Below are positions 21,715 to 28,202 of a DNA stretch of 28,202 bases, one piece after another. Every line of letters starts with the position of its first letter. The stretch's first letter is position 1. The stretch is taken from IMG/VR virus record IMGVR_UViG_3300011115_000048, positions 1 to 28,202 of that record; one strand, given 5' to 3'. The position numbers and the translations under genes were made by a program. The DNA comes from a virus. The notes beneath the pieces were generated by a model. The model had not been told where the DNA came from. It made no database searches and saw only the letters and a list, made by a program, of their open reading frames with translations.

Positions 21715-23487
21715 TTATTCTTTAGTCATTCCAATAAGGTCTTCCTCTACAGGAACTGCTTGCTCTTCTTGTAAAGATTGAGATACTTGTTGTACTAATC
21801 GTTGAGTTTCAGCTTGTTCAAAGATAGCTGCATTCTCTTGGATAAAGTCATACTGTTCAAAGCCCATGTATTCTTCTACTAAGCTTGCTAAACGCTTACC
21901 TGAGATATGAGGAGTAATGTATTGGCCTAATGCACCATTAAATAAACCTAACATATTCTGAACTAGCTGTGCTCTAGCCGCATAGTGACGTGCTCCAATA
22001 GGACGAAGCTTACCTTTAGCTGTAATATCATCTTTAGTGATAGATAAGAAGTCTACTACACCTAAATCATTGTCCATTACTTTCGTAATTTCAGCAATGT
22101 CTGCAAATCTTCTAGAAATCTCTAACATAGTATTTAAAATAGGCTCTAAGAACTCAATCTCAAATTTATTAACTTTATGTTGGAAGATTCTACCTGCAGA
22201 GTTCTGTAACTGCTGTACTTCAAATGCTGTTTTCTCACCTGGACTACGGATACCCATAGCTTCTCTAGGAGCTCCAGCCATTTCTTCCATAATCTGCAAT
22301 AAATTACCAATCTCATTGTTTACTTGGAATGCTGCAGAATTGATATTAAGGGGCTGTACGCCTCCATCTTCTGGAACATGAATACTTTCATTAGGACCCC
22401 AAGTAAATGGCTCTACGTCCCCTGTAATTTGAATTGGAGGGTGAATAGTTAAGTCTAGTGCATCAGCTTTTAAGTTCTCTAAGTGATCTACTCGATATTG
22501 CATACCTACTAGATTATCTAAAGGACCCATTGCATATAAATTATCTGGACGTTCTCTCCAACCTACATGGTGTTTACTATCTTTACCTAACCATGATGGA
22601 TTCTCAACATCTCTGATTACATAACTTCTATCAATAATAGTTACAATTCTATTCTCAAGTAATCTATCATTAACTTCATCATAGATATCACCTTCAAACT
22701 CTAGGATCTCAACTAGATTAGATTGATAGTATTCTTGTAATGTACCAAAGCCATCTACTAAGAAGGCTTCTGCTTTGTGGATATCTTCCATTCTAAATGC
22801 AGATAAGGCTCTTCTAGCTTTAATTGCTTTATCAAAAGCAGCTTTGTCATAGTTTAGATCAGGACGCTTCTCAATGTCTTTCTTTAGTTCACCTACAGAT
22901 TTAAGATACCTAGTAAACTTAGGACTTTCTTTAAAGCTTGCTGCTGTAGGATTAAAGATAATATCAAAAGGAGAAACTCGAACTAGTTTAGGACCTCTGT
23001 ATAGAGTAGTCTCTTCACCAGTACCCATGTCTACTTTAACATCGTTAACATAAGTTACTTCTGCAAAGACATTACCATAGTCAATATAGTCAAATAGTAA
23101 TTGAGATACAGTCTCTCTAAACTTAGACTCTCTTAGCTTGTTCTTTACATAAGCTTCAATAGCAGTTCTCTTTTTAGATGTTACTGCATCTAGAGAGTAA
23201 CCTTCCCACTTAAGCCAGTTGTCATTAGGAAACAAAGCATCCATGTAGTTAGCATGTAAGTTATCTCTAATCTGTGTTAGCTTAGGAAGAGTTGTTTTAT
23301 TCTTCCAAGGTAGTTTACTATTAGTTGTTTTAGTAGTATCTGTTGCAAATAGATAGTTACGAAGCTCTCGCCATTCAGCTTCTTTCTCCATCCGTTGGAT
23401 TCGCCATGTTTCATATAACCCTGTCAACTGTCTTGGAAGGGTTTCTCTACTAATAATTTCTTTAATCTGAGCTACTTTACCAGCCAT
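21715..23487 (-). CDS. Portal protein (head-tail connector)
   Basis: 590 aa. It forms the dodecameric ring through which DNA is packaged and ejected. Supporting stretches are the N-terminal ETWRIQRMEKEAEWRELRNY and LPWKNKTTLPKLTQIRDNLH, the DYIDYGNVFAEVTYV segment and, around residues 403-423, GAPREAMGIRSPGEKTAFEV, a recurring portal motif in SIO1- and P22-like podoviruses. The C terminus is acidic and Gln-rich (QSLQEEQAVPVEEDLIGM). It lies directly after the large terminase with an 8-base gap and AGGATAATT before its ATG. Length is slightly above T7 gp8 (536 aa). Confident. Confidence 0.9.
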   Translation of the reverse strand: MAGKVAQIKEIISRETLPRQLTGLYETWRIQRMEKEAEWRELRNYLFATDTTKTTNSKLPWKNKTTLPKLTQIRDNLHANYMDALFPNDNWLKWEGYSLDAVTSKKRTAIEAYVKNKLRESKFRETVSQLLFDYIDYGNVFAEVTYVNDVKVDMGTGEETTLYRGPKLVRVSPFDIIFNPTAASFKESPKFTRYLKSVGELKKDIEKRPDLNYDKAAFDKAIKARRALSAFRMEDIHKAEAFLVDGFGTLQEYYQSNLVEILEFEGDIYDEVNDRLLENRIVTIIDRSYVIRDVENPSWLGKDSKHHVGWRERPDNLYAMGPLDNLVGMQYRVDHLENLKADALDLTIHPPIQITGDVEPFTWGPNESIHVPEDGGVQPLNINSAAFQVNNEIGNLLQIMEEMAGAPREAMGIRSPGEKTAFEVQQLQNSAGRIFQHKVNKFEIEFLEPILNTMLEISRRFADIAEITKVMDNDLGVVDFLSITKDDITAKGKLRPIGARHYAARAQLVQNMLGLFNGALGQYITPHISGKRLASLVEEYMGFEQYDFIQENAAIFEQAETQRLVQQVSQSLQEEQAVPVEEDLIGMTKE

Positions 23488-23496
23488 ATAATTATC

Positions 23497-25029
23497 CTAA
23501 TAAGCTACGCCACCAAAGCGACTGTGTGTTATAATATTACTACCCATTGAAAATCCTGTTGCTCTTTGTTTAGGAATTACTGCAATAGCAATTGCACTTG
23601 AAAGAGCATCTTTAATATCATCATGTGGAGGATGAACCATTACTAGCTCTTCTTCTAAAGACTGACAGTTACCACCTTTATAATGCCAAACTTGTAAGTT
23701 ATCATACTTAGGTTCTAGTACTGCATTGATTCGTTCATCTTTATCACCCATGTTTCTAGTAGGTCTAAACTCATCAATAGATAAAGGAATACCATTAGGT
23801 TTAAGATAACTCTCTTTGAGTTCTTTTACAATAGTCTGTTGAGCTACTGTAATCTCTGCTCTTAGCTTTCTAAAACCCCACTTCTGTTGTGCTTGTACAA
23901 TGTGATTAAAGTACTCTACAATCCTATCTGTCTTAAAACGATCTATCTCTAAGATATAGAAGTTACCTAGAGTATCAACACCTACTGTAACTAGTGCAGT
24001 ATAATCGGCTGTCTTTCTTAAAGAAAAAGCAAAGTCAATTGCTGCATATACGTTGAGTTTTCTATCTTTAATATACCAATCTCCCTCTCTATTAGAGAGT
24101 AAAGATCTTTCATAGTATTGAAACTTAGTTGCATTAATTCTTGAGTTTTCAGAATTATTAGGATTATTGTAGTATTGTGCATAAAATTGAGTATTGTCTA
24201 CATATTTAGCTTTAATTCTAGCTAGTTCTTTATTGTCAAATCCAAAAGACTTCCCATCAGGTCTACTTTGTTTAGGCCATAGGAATTCACCGTTAGTTTC
24301 TACTACTTTTTGAAATAACTCATAGACTTCTTCTTCAGATTCAATATCCCCATCTGGATTATAAATAGTCTCTTTCATAGAGACCATAGTATTATAAATA
24401 TCCTTAGGATGATATCTAGTACCTACTACCCATTCAAATGCCCCTGGGTTCTCAATAGAAGCTAGCTGTGAGAATGCAGCAGCAACCTTATCTCTACCTT
24501 CTTCTGTATAAGCATTACCTGGAACTACAATGTCATCTAGTACAACTACGTCAGCATGGAAACCTGTAGTGTTACTTGTTAAACCAACTGCCTTACAAGT
24601 AGCATCACGGATACCTTCTAACTTTCTTTTTGGATGATCGACTGCAATCTCTGCAACTGCCCACTTTTCTCTTTTACCTTCTTCAACATTAATCATCTCA
24701 GGCCAGTATCTACGATAGATAGGGCTATCAATAATCTGTTTAATTGCATATAACTGTTTCTCAGCTAAGTCGGCTGTAGCTGATACATATAGAATAGTTG
24801 TTTCAGGATTTCTAGTAATCCACCAAGCAGTTCTATAGGCCACTAGCTTACTTTTTAAGTGTCCTCGAGGTAATAGTACTAATTGGTTATTCTTAGCATC
24901 AGATCTACTCCACCATTGAATAAGTTCTTCATGGATACCTCCTAGTAGAAGATGTGGAGCTACTAACTTAATAAATGTAAGTAAGTCAGCTTCTGCAGAG
25001 TCTTTAATAGTTTGGAATTTATCTTGCAT
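23497..25029 (-). CDS. Terminase large subunit (DNA packaging motor)
   Basis: 510 aa. ATPase domain: Walker A-like LPRGHLKS (53-60), Walker B VVVLDD (161-166), and a coupling-type region near GTRYHPKDIYN. Nuclease domain with an RNase H-like fold: AAIDFAFSLRKTADYT with Asp332, YILEIDRF (~358-365), and HPPHDDIKDALSSAI with Asp470/471/474. It packages concatemeric DNA into procapsids and cuts it. The ATG shares one base with the stop of the 78-aa gene (TAATG). No small terminase gene is recognised; it may be outside the window or be one of the small unknowns. Family firm. Confidence 0.94.
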   Translation of the reverse strand: MQDKFQTIKDSAEADLLTFIKLVAPHLLLGGIHEELIQWWSRSDAKNNQLVLLPRGHLKSKLVAYRTAWWITRNPETTILYVSATADLAEKQLYAIKQIIDSPIYRRYWPEMINVEEGKREKWAVAEIAVDHPKRKLEGIRDATCKAVGLTSNTTGFHADVVVLDDIVVPGNAYTEEGRDKVAAAFSQLASIENPGAFEWVVGTRYHPKDIYNTMVSMKETIYNPDGDIESEEEVYELFQKVVETNGEFLWPKQSRPDGKSFGFDNKELARIKAKYVDNTQFYAQYYNNPNNSENSRINATKFQYYERSLLSNREGDWYIKDRKLNVYAAIDFAFSLRKTADYTALVTVGVDTLGNFYILEIDRFKTDRIVEYFNHIVQAQQKWGFRKLRAEITVAQQTIVKELKESYLKPNGIPLSIDEFRPTRNMGDKDERINAVLEPKYDNLQVWHYKGGNCQSLEEELVMVHPPHDDIKDALSSAIAIAVIPKQRATGFSMGSNIITHSRFGGVAY

Positions 25030-25265
25030 TATCGATACTTAGCAGTTTTCTTAGCAATATTCTTTGGTTGTTTAACAAACTGTTTTCCTTTTTTATTGCC
25101 TTCAGCCTTAGCTTTATTAGTTGCTGCTTTTTCACCAGAGCTAAGTGCATCCCATGCTTTTTTAGGTAAGTATCTTTTTTTTCCTTCAGAAGGTTTACCA
25201 TCAGAGGTAGTCCACTTCTCATCAGTCCATTTTTTTAAAGACTTCTGTGATTTAGCTAATGCCAT
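25029..25265 (-). CDS. Lysine-rich small protein, DUF5872-like (78 aa)
   Basis: 78 aa with 21 Lys and 2 Arg against 7 acidic residues. It starts with SLKKWTDEKWTTSDGKPSEG then RYLPKKAWDALS, which I recall as the DUF5872 pattern in phages and large eukaryotic viruses; a Lys-rich tail (TNKAKAEGNKKGKQFVKQP) follows. One-base TAATG overlaps at both ends tie it to the 59-aa gene and to terminase. DNA or nucleoprotein binding is suggested by charge; function unknown. Confidence 0.75.
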   Translation of the reverse strand: MALAKSQKSLKKWTDEKWTTSDGKPSEGKKRYLPKKAWDALSSGEKAATNKAKAEGNKKGKQFVKQPKNIAKKTAKYR

Positions 25266-25444
25266 TACTTATAACCTCCACCTGCTTTTTTATACTCTGA
25301 AGCAAGTAGCTGGGCTTTTCTAGCAGACCATTCTCCTGGGTCTCCACCTTTGCTACCTGCTTTGATTCTTTCAAAGATCTTCTTACGAAGACTGGGCTTA
25401 GTGTAGTTATTAGCTTCGTTTACTTTACTTTTAGCTTTTACCAT
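25265..25444 (-). CDS. Lysine-rich microprotein ending GGGYK (59 aa)
   Basis: 59 aa: a basic start (MVKAKSKVNEANNYTKPSLR), KKIFERIKAGSKGGDPGEWS, then ARKAQLLASEYKKAGGGYK. Charge is +10 (12 Lys, 3 Arg, 5 acidic). The pattern GG-PG-WSARKAQ followed by a YKK-GGGYK end recurs, to my memory, in phage and giant-virus small proteins of unknown role. Its start overlaps the end of the 93-aa gene by 7 bases, and its stop overlaps the next ATG as TAATG, which supports it strongly despite its size. The same block holds three other basic microproteins. Confidence 0.78.
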   Translation of the reverse strand: MVKAKSKVNEANNYTKPSLRKKIFERIKAGSKGGDPGEWSARKAQLLASEYKKAGGGYK

Positions 25445-25719
25445 TTTACTTTATCTGCCCAATAAGCTGCTGACATCTTACCCTTAGAAATGTTCTTAGC
25501 ATGTCTAGCTTCAAATGATTTCTTACGGGCTTTCTCAGAAGCAGTTTTAGGATTAGCCCCAGCACCTTTAACACCTTGCTGCCCAAAACGAATAGTCTTT
25601 ACTTGATCACCTTCTTTAGCTACAACTACATGAGATTTAGTTGGATGACTAGGAGTAGCCTTTGGTTTATTAAAACCTGATACCCCTGCCCTTTGTAATC
25701 TAGAGTCCTTAGTAGCCAT
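25438..25719 (-). CDS. Lysine-rich small protein (93 aa)
   Basis: 93 aa, net charge about +15. RLQRAGVSGFNKPKATPSHP, then KSHVVVAKEGDQVKTIRFGQ with QGVKGAGANPKTASEKARK, and a C terminus KSFEARHAKNISKGKMSAAY ending WADKVKW. I recall this conserved pattern from phage and large-virus proteins of unknown function but cannot name a Pfam entry with certainty. The middle could be a small strand-rich module followed by a basic helix-turn. It overlaps the 43-aa gene by 11 bases and the 59-aa gene by 7, so the four are co-translated. Confidence 0.78.
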   Translation of the reverse strand: MATKDSRLQRAGVSGFNKPKATPSHPTKSHVVVAKEGDQVKTIRFGQQGVKGAGANPKTASEKARKKSFEARHAKNISKGKMSAAYWADKVKW

Positions 25720-25840
25720 TAGACATTGCTTTCTTTTTAGGAGCTACCTTTTTTTTCATACCAGTTTTCTTAGCGTACATTTCAGCATCCTTCTTACCCT
25801 TTTCTGTATAAGGGAATTTCTTTTTTCCGACCATAGGCAT
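25709..25840 (-). CDS. Lysine-rich microprotein MPMVGKKKF type (43 aa)
   Basis: 43 aa, of which 14 are Lys: MPMVGKKKFPYTEKGKKDAE, MYAKKTGMKKKVAPKKKAMS, NGY. The opening MPMVGKKKFPYT with a following GKK-A-YAKKTG stretch is a pattern I recall in many phage proteins. The start at 25840 has AAGGA upstream at about nine bases; Met3 (25834) is an alternative. A run of eight A followed by G lies in the Met-Lys-Lys-Lys codons. It ends 11 bases inside the 93-aa gene and begins two bases after the holin gene ends. Function unknown; nucleic acid binding likely from charge. Confidence 0.75.
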   Translation of the reverse strand: MPMVGKKKFPYTEKGKKDAEMYAKKTGMKKKVAPKKKAMSNGY

Positions 25841-25842
25841 AA

Positions 25843-26220
25843 TTATTTTCCTTTTCCTTTAACATAAAATAAACTACGTTCACCAAACAAGTAGAACCCT
25901 ACAACGGAAGCGAAGTTAGATACTTGTTCGTTTACTACACCATCTCCTGCTAAGGCTAGATAAGCCCATGTACCTAATACAAGGATTCCAATAGTAGGAC
26001 GCATTAAGCGAATGATAGCCTCAACCCACGGATAGCTAGGATTGCCTCCACCAGCCTCATTCATTACTTTAAAGAACTCTAAATCAATTTGTTTCATCTG
26101 AGCGTATTGCTCAATGGTTGCAGGTTTAAATTGGTCTGGTGCAATGAAACGATTGATAAGAGATTTGCCTAGGTCAACTGCTACTGGCCCTAAAGCCGCT
26201 AGTATGGTAATCGGATCCAT
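25843..26220 (-). CDS. Holin, three-transmembrane type
   Basis: 125 aa starting MDPITILAALGP; a longer frame reaching 26277 would read back into the endolysin gene and lacks a ribosome binding site. Hydrophobic segments: ~3-20, ~75-92 (PTIGILVLGTWAYLALAG) and ~101-113 (SNFASVVGFYLFG). In between, FFKVMNEAGGGNPSYPWVEA then RLMRP resembles the 3-TM holin family first described for gene transfer agent release. It permeabilises the inner membrane to release endolysin. Its ATG overlaps the endolysin stop (TAATG), so lysis proteins are made as a coupled pair. C-terminal tail GKGK is basic, as usual for holins. Confidence 0.8.
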   Translation of the reverse strand: MDPITILAALGPVAVDLGKSLINRFIAPDQFKPATIEQYAQMKQIDLEFFKVMNEAGGGNPSYPWVEAIIRLMRPTIGILVLGTWAYLALAGDGVVNEQVSNFASVVGFYLFGERSLFYVKGKGK

Positions 26221-26633
26221 TATAAAGTTTTCCCTTGTTGAAAGTCCTTTAGACTTAAGCCACCAGTAAATTGACAATGAGGCATTTCTTTGAATCTAGT
26301 CCATCTACCTGCCCACTCTAATCCAAGAGTCTCAGCAATCTCTCCACACTTAGTAAATAGAGCTTTGTCATTCCAAATGGCTTTACCATTTACAATAGGT
26401 ACAAAGTCAAATGCTACTCTCCAATTATGAAGAGATTGTCCTGCTTTTGCATTTGTAACAATATTTCCAGGAGTTGTTCTACCTTGTGCGTATAACGCAT
26501 TCTGTGACTCTGCATCTCTATAAGTAGAAGTAATTAATACATCAATACCTACTTTATCGCAATTCTTAATAAAGTTTTCACAAAGAGATTTAACCTTTGG
26601 ATGTAAGTCTTCTAGTTTACGAGAACTAATCAT
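26220..26633 (-). CDS. Endolysin, M15 family peptidase (L-alanyl-D-glutamate type)
   Basis: 137 aa, the same size as the T5 endolysin. It cuts the peptide cross-bridge of peptidoglycan. Metal ligands in family order: SLHNWRVAFDF with His69 and Asp76, and MPHCQ with His119; Glu116, just before it, is the likely catalytic residue. TSTYRDAESQNALYAQGR (~36-52) is the usual first motif. No signal peptide, so it depends on the holin. ATGA couples its start to the 60-aa gene upstream, and TAATG couples its end to the holin. Firm assignment. Confidence 0.92.
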   Translation of the reverse strand: MISSRKLEDLHPKVKSLCENFIKNCDKVGIDVLITSTYRDAESQNALYAQGRTTPGNIVTNAKAGQSLHNWRVAFDFVPIVNGKAIWNDKALFTKCGEIAETLGLEWAGRWTRFKEMPHCQFTGGLSLKDFQQGKTL

Positions 26634-26812
26634 AGCTTAGGAATATTCCAACCATGTGAAGCAGCCCACAGATAAACAAGAGCAGCTAATCCCATTGCAG
26701 ATAGGCCTTTAAGAGTCCACTTACCTAAAGCAATAAACTGTTTATCTAACCATTCAGATATAGCTTCTTTGATAGCTTCTTTATGAATTTCTTTTTGTTC
26801 ATCTGGAGTCAT
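26630..26812 (-). CDS. Small membrane protein next to lysis genes (60 aa)
   Basis: 60 aa: a charged helix (MTPDEQKEIHKEAIKEAISE, WLDKQ) followed by one transmembrane segment at ~36-52 (LSAMGLAALVYLWAASH) and a short tail. N-in, C-out is likely from charges. Location directly before the endolysin, with ATGA overlap, suggests a lysis role such as a second holin, antiholin or holin partner. Similar 60-70 residue proteins are common beside podoviral endolysins, but I cannot assign a function. Confidence 0.72.
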   Translation of the reverse strand: MTPDEQKEIHKEAIKEAISEWLDKQFIALGKWTLKGLSAMGLAALVYLWAASHGWNIPKL

Positions 26813-26814
26813 TA

Positions 26815-27081
26815 CTAAGCATCCTGTGCATCAGCGAATTCGGTTGTCTTTAGCTTCTCATACACTGCTTTACGAGTAGCATCTTGAATATAGTCTTCAC
26901 CAGCAAATGTAAGGTTTTGCCATGCAACAGGATTAAGGTTTTCATCTCGCACTTCTTTGCTTACATAGCCGTTGATAACCACTTCAACTGACTTATTTTT
27001 AAAATCTTCACTAATTGAATATATATTCCAATAATTAGCGTTAATGCCGAATACTGTGTTTACTGCTTTTAATAATGCCAT
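26815..27081 (-). CDS. Hypothetical protein between fibre and lysis genes (88 aa)
   Basis: 88 aa. [20 protein letters not shown] is followed by strands (NKSVEVVINGYVSKEVRDE), AWQNLTFAGEDYIQDATRKA and VYEKLKTTEF. The ATG at 27081 shares a base with the fibre stop (TAATG) and has GGAG and AGGA just upstream; an ATG at 27096 lacks a site, so I preferred 27081. No signal or membrane segment. In other phages small beta-rich proteins downstream of the fibre are assembly chaperones or fibre caps, which is possible here but unproven. Confidence 0.68.
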   Translation of the reverse strand: MALLKAVNTVFGINANYWNIYSISEDFKNKSVEVVINGYVSKEVRDENLNPVAWQNLTFAGEDYIQDATRKAVYEKLKTTEFADAQDA

Positions 27082-28202
27082 TATCCTACTCTCCATGAAG
27101 TGCCATCGTGATATACAGGAACACCTACAGAACCGCCACCAGCAACTGTCATGCCAAATGAAGGGGCTAATGCATCAGTCACAAAACTTCTTGCTCCAGC
27201 AACTCCTGTTGGTAACCCTGCTACTGTAAATGTTTGTTGTCTTATTGTTCCGTTAATTAGAGTAATGCTTCTTGCTGTTCCTGAAACTCCAGTAGTGCCT
27301 ATTGTTGTATTCGTAAGTGAGCTACTAGCCCCAGCCACACCGATGTTAATAGTTCTTACACGAAGTGTTGTAAGCGTACCATTTGCAATATTGAAAGTGT
27401 GTGTGGCGGTAGATTGCCCAATAGTTGTTGTGCCAGTAGCATTTGCTCCACCAATTGTTAGTGAACCCGTAGTTTGGGCTGTAGCAATTGATTGATTGCT
27501 TGTTGTTGAACCTGTTAAACTTAAAATTGCAGGAACTTGTAGAGTGCCGCTAATGGTTGCACCACCATTAAGGCTAGCATAATCACTTACCGTGACTTGA
27601 GTATTTATGTTCAAAGGCGAATTTATATTAATAGCATCATATACATCACCACCTAACTGCACGCTTCCTTTAATTGTGGTAAAAGTGCCCGCATTTAATT
27701 CTAATGAATCCCTGCCAATAGTTACTAGTCCACCTTCTACATCTGTAACATCTACAACACCAGCTCCAGTTAAATCCACAGTTCCTATAATTGTTGGGCT
27801 GTCACTTAATACAACACTGCCTGTGCCTGTCACAGCCTTCCAAGCTGTATTATAGTCCGCATTACTTGCTTTAACTAATACTTGGTCAGTTGTACCTCCT
27901 GCTGCTACTCCAGGACCTGTAGCACCCGTTGCACCTGTGGCTCCTGTTGCTCCAGTATTACCAGTAGCACCTGTAGCACCAGTTGGTCCAGTTGGTCCCT
28001 GAGGGCCTGTAGCTCCTGTAGGGCCTTGAATACCTTGAATACCCTGTGCACCAGTGTCACCTCTAGGAATACCTAGTGTAAGTACTTTAGTAGTAGTATT
28101 AAAAGAGGCTGTAGCTGAAGATCCAGGAACAAGTGTATTAGCTGTAGATGTAACAGCATTAAAAGCATTATCTATATTTGTTTGAGCAAGTGCTGCAGAA
28201 GC
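27081..28202 (-). CDS. Tail fibre with collagen-like repeat, partial (5' end outside window)
   Basis: At least 373 codons, open to the right edge; the apparent start at 27833 is an internal GTG. N-terminal part in window (LGIPRGD preceded by [14 protein letters not shown]), then 17 Gly-X-Y triplets (27909-28061; [19 protein letters not shown]), a linker [20 protein letters not shown] common in phage fibres, and a long beta-helix-like region rich in Gly/Thr/Ile/Ser ([19 protein letters not shown]). It ends [13 protein letters not shown], a usual fibre C-terminus. It is expected to be trimeric and to bind the host surface. The T7 gp17-like attachment domain would lie outside the window. Confidence 0.87.
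   Translation of the reverse strand, partial: ASAALAQTNIDNAFNAVTSTANTLVPGSSATASFNTTTKVLTLGIPRGDTGAQGIQGIQGPTGATGPQGPTGPTGATGATGNTGATGATGATGATGPGVAAGGTTDQVLVKASNADYNTAWKAVTGTGSVVLSDSPTIIGTVDLTGAGVVDVTDVEGGLVTIGRDSLELNAGTFTTIKGSVQLGGDVYDAININSPLNINTQVTVSDYASLNGGATISGTLQVPAILSLTGSTTSNQSIATAQTTGSLTIGGANATGTTTIGQSTATHTFNIANGTLTTLRVRTINIGVAGASSSLTNTTIGTTGVSGTARSITLINGTIRQQTFTVAGLPTGVAGARSFVTDALAPSFGMTVAGGGSVGVPVYHDGTSWRVG
27909..28061 (-). repeat. Collagen-like Gly-X-Y coding repeat in the tail fibre
   Basis: 51 codons make 17 uninterrupted Gly-X-Y triplets, mainly GAT, GPT and GIQ. The DNA is repetitive (variants of GGTGCTACA and GGAGCAACA), so triplet number could change by slippage or recombination. 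Confidence 0.9.

Noticed and set aside
23530-23553. Plus-strand TGTTATAATATTAC, very like the ssb promoter -10 region, antisense to terminase
   Set aside because: No -35 hexamer at 16-18 bp, and it has no plus-strand gene to serve; likely chance in AT-rich DNA that encodes Asn-Ile-Ile-Thr.
26221-26277. N-terminal extension of the holin
   Set aside because: It lies inside the endolysin coding region; the ATG at 26220 sits on a TAATG junction like other genes here.
27082-27833. Apparent start of the fibre gene at 27833
   Set aside because: The codon is an internal GTG, and the frame continues open through the collagen repeat to the window edge.
27909-28061. Repeat considered as a CRISPR array or iteron
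   Set aside because: Period is a 9-base codon triplet with synonymous variation, with no spacers, and it is fully explained as collagen-like coding sequence.
27882-28076. Plus-strand Cys/Ser-rich frame resembling a small toxin or metallothionein
   Set aside because: It is antisense to the collagen-like repeat of the tail fibre; the periodic Cys/Ser comes from reversed Gly-X-Y codons.

Overview
The window is one contiguous, densely coded piece of a short-tailed (podovirus-type) tailed phage genome. The evidence is a T7-like replication gene set (family A DNA polymerase, SSB, FEN-type exonuclease, T7-type endonuclease I, DUF3310) and a full podoviral virion set (large terminase, portal, scaffold, major capsid protein, tail adaptor, tail nozzle, internal virion proteins, fibre). 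The DNA is AT-rich. No integrase, repressor or phage RNA polymerase is visible, and the promoters I find are host sigma70 type. A B12-dependent ribonucleotide reductase plus two converging gene arms recalls the SIO1/VpV262/cobavirus group (Zobellviridae) of aquatic proteobacterial phages. That placement is from memory of gene content, not from a search. The host cannot be read from the sequence.

Plus-strand arm (1-6006): the C-terminal part of DNA polymerase, then a perfect-consensus sigma70 promoter with an operator-like dyad, SSB, an RNA hairpin, a 39-residue membrane protein, 5'-3' exonuclease, endonuclease I, two unknown small proteins, a DEDDy exonuclease with a zinc ribbon, DUF3310, an acidic small protein, tRNA-Arg(TCT) with encoded CCA, class II ribonucleotide reductase and a 43-residue protein. 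This arm copies DNA, resolves branches, degrades nucleic acid and supplies dNTPs.

Convergence point (6041-6080): a hairpin with T-tracts on both sides serves as terminator for both arms.

Minus-strand arm (28202 down to 6102, read right to left): tail fibre (runs off the window), an 88-aa protein, a 60-aa membrane protein, M15-type endolysin, 3-TM holin, four tiny lysine-rich proteins, large terminase and portal. A second perfect-consensus promoter follows, whose predicted transcription start falls on the next start codon. Downstream of it are a 72-aa protein, scaffold, major capsid protein, hairpin, capsid-associated protein, intrinsic terminator, C1q/TNF-like head fibre, tail adaptor, a 77-aa protein, tail nozzle, a GNAT-like small protein, a gp14-like internal protein, a 1556-aa internal protein, a 980-aa internal protein with a lytic transglycosylase domain, and a 276-aa protein. 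The promoter and terminator layout suggests that scaffold and capsid are made in larger amounts than the tail and ejection proteins.

At least twelve gene junctions overlap as TAATG or ATGA, so translational coupling is widespread. Four genes below about 60 codons (at 1092, 5875, 25265 and 25709) are included because start, ribosome binding site and junction all support them. The most interesting items are the two promoters (one with an embedded dyad, one apparently leaderless), the block of basic microproteins, and the histone-H1-like tail on the ejected transglycosylase protein.
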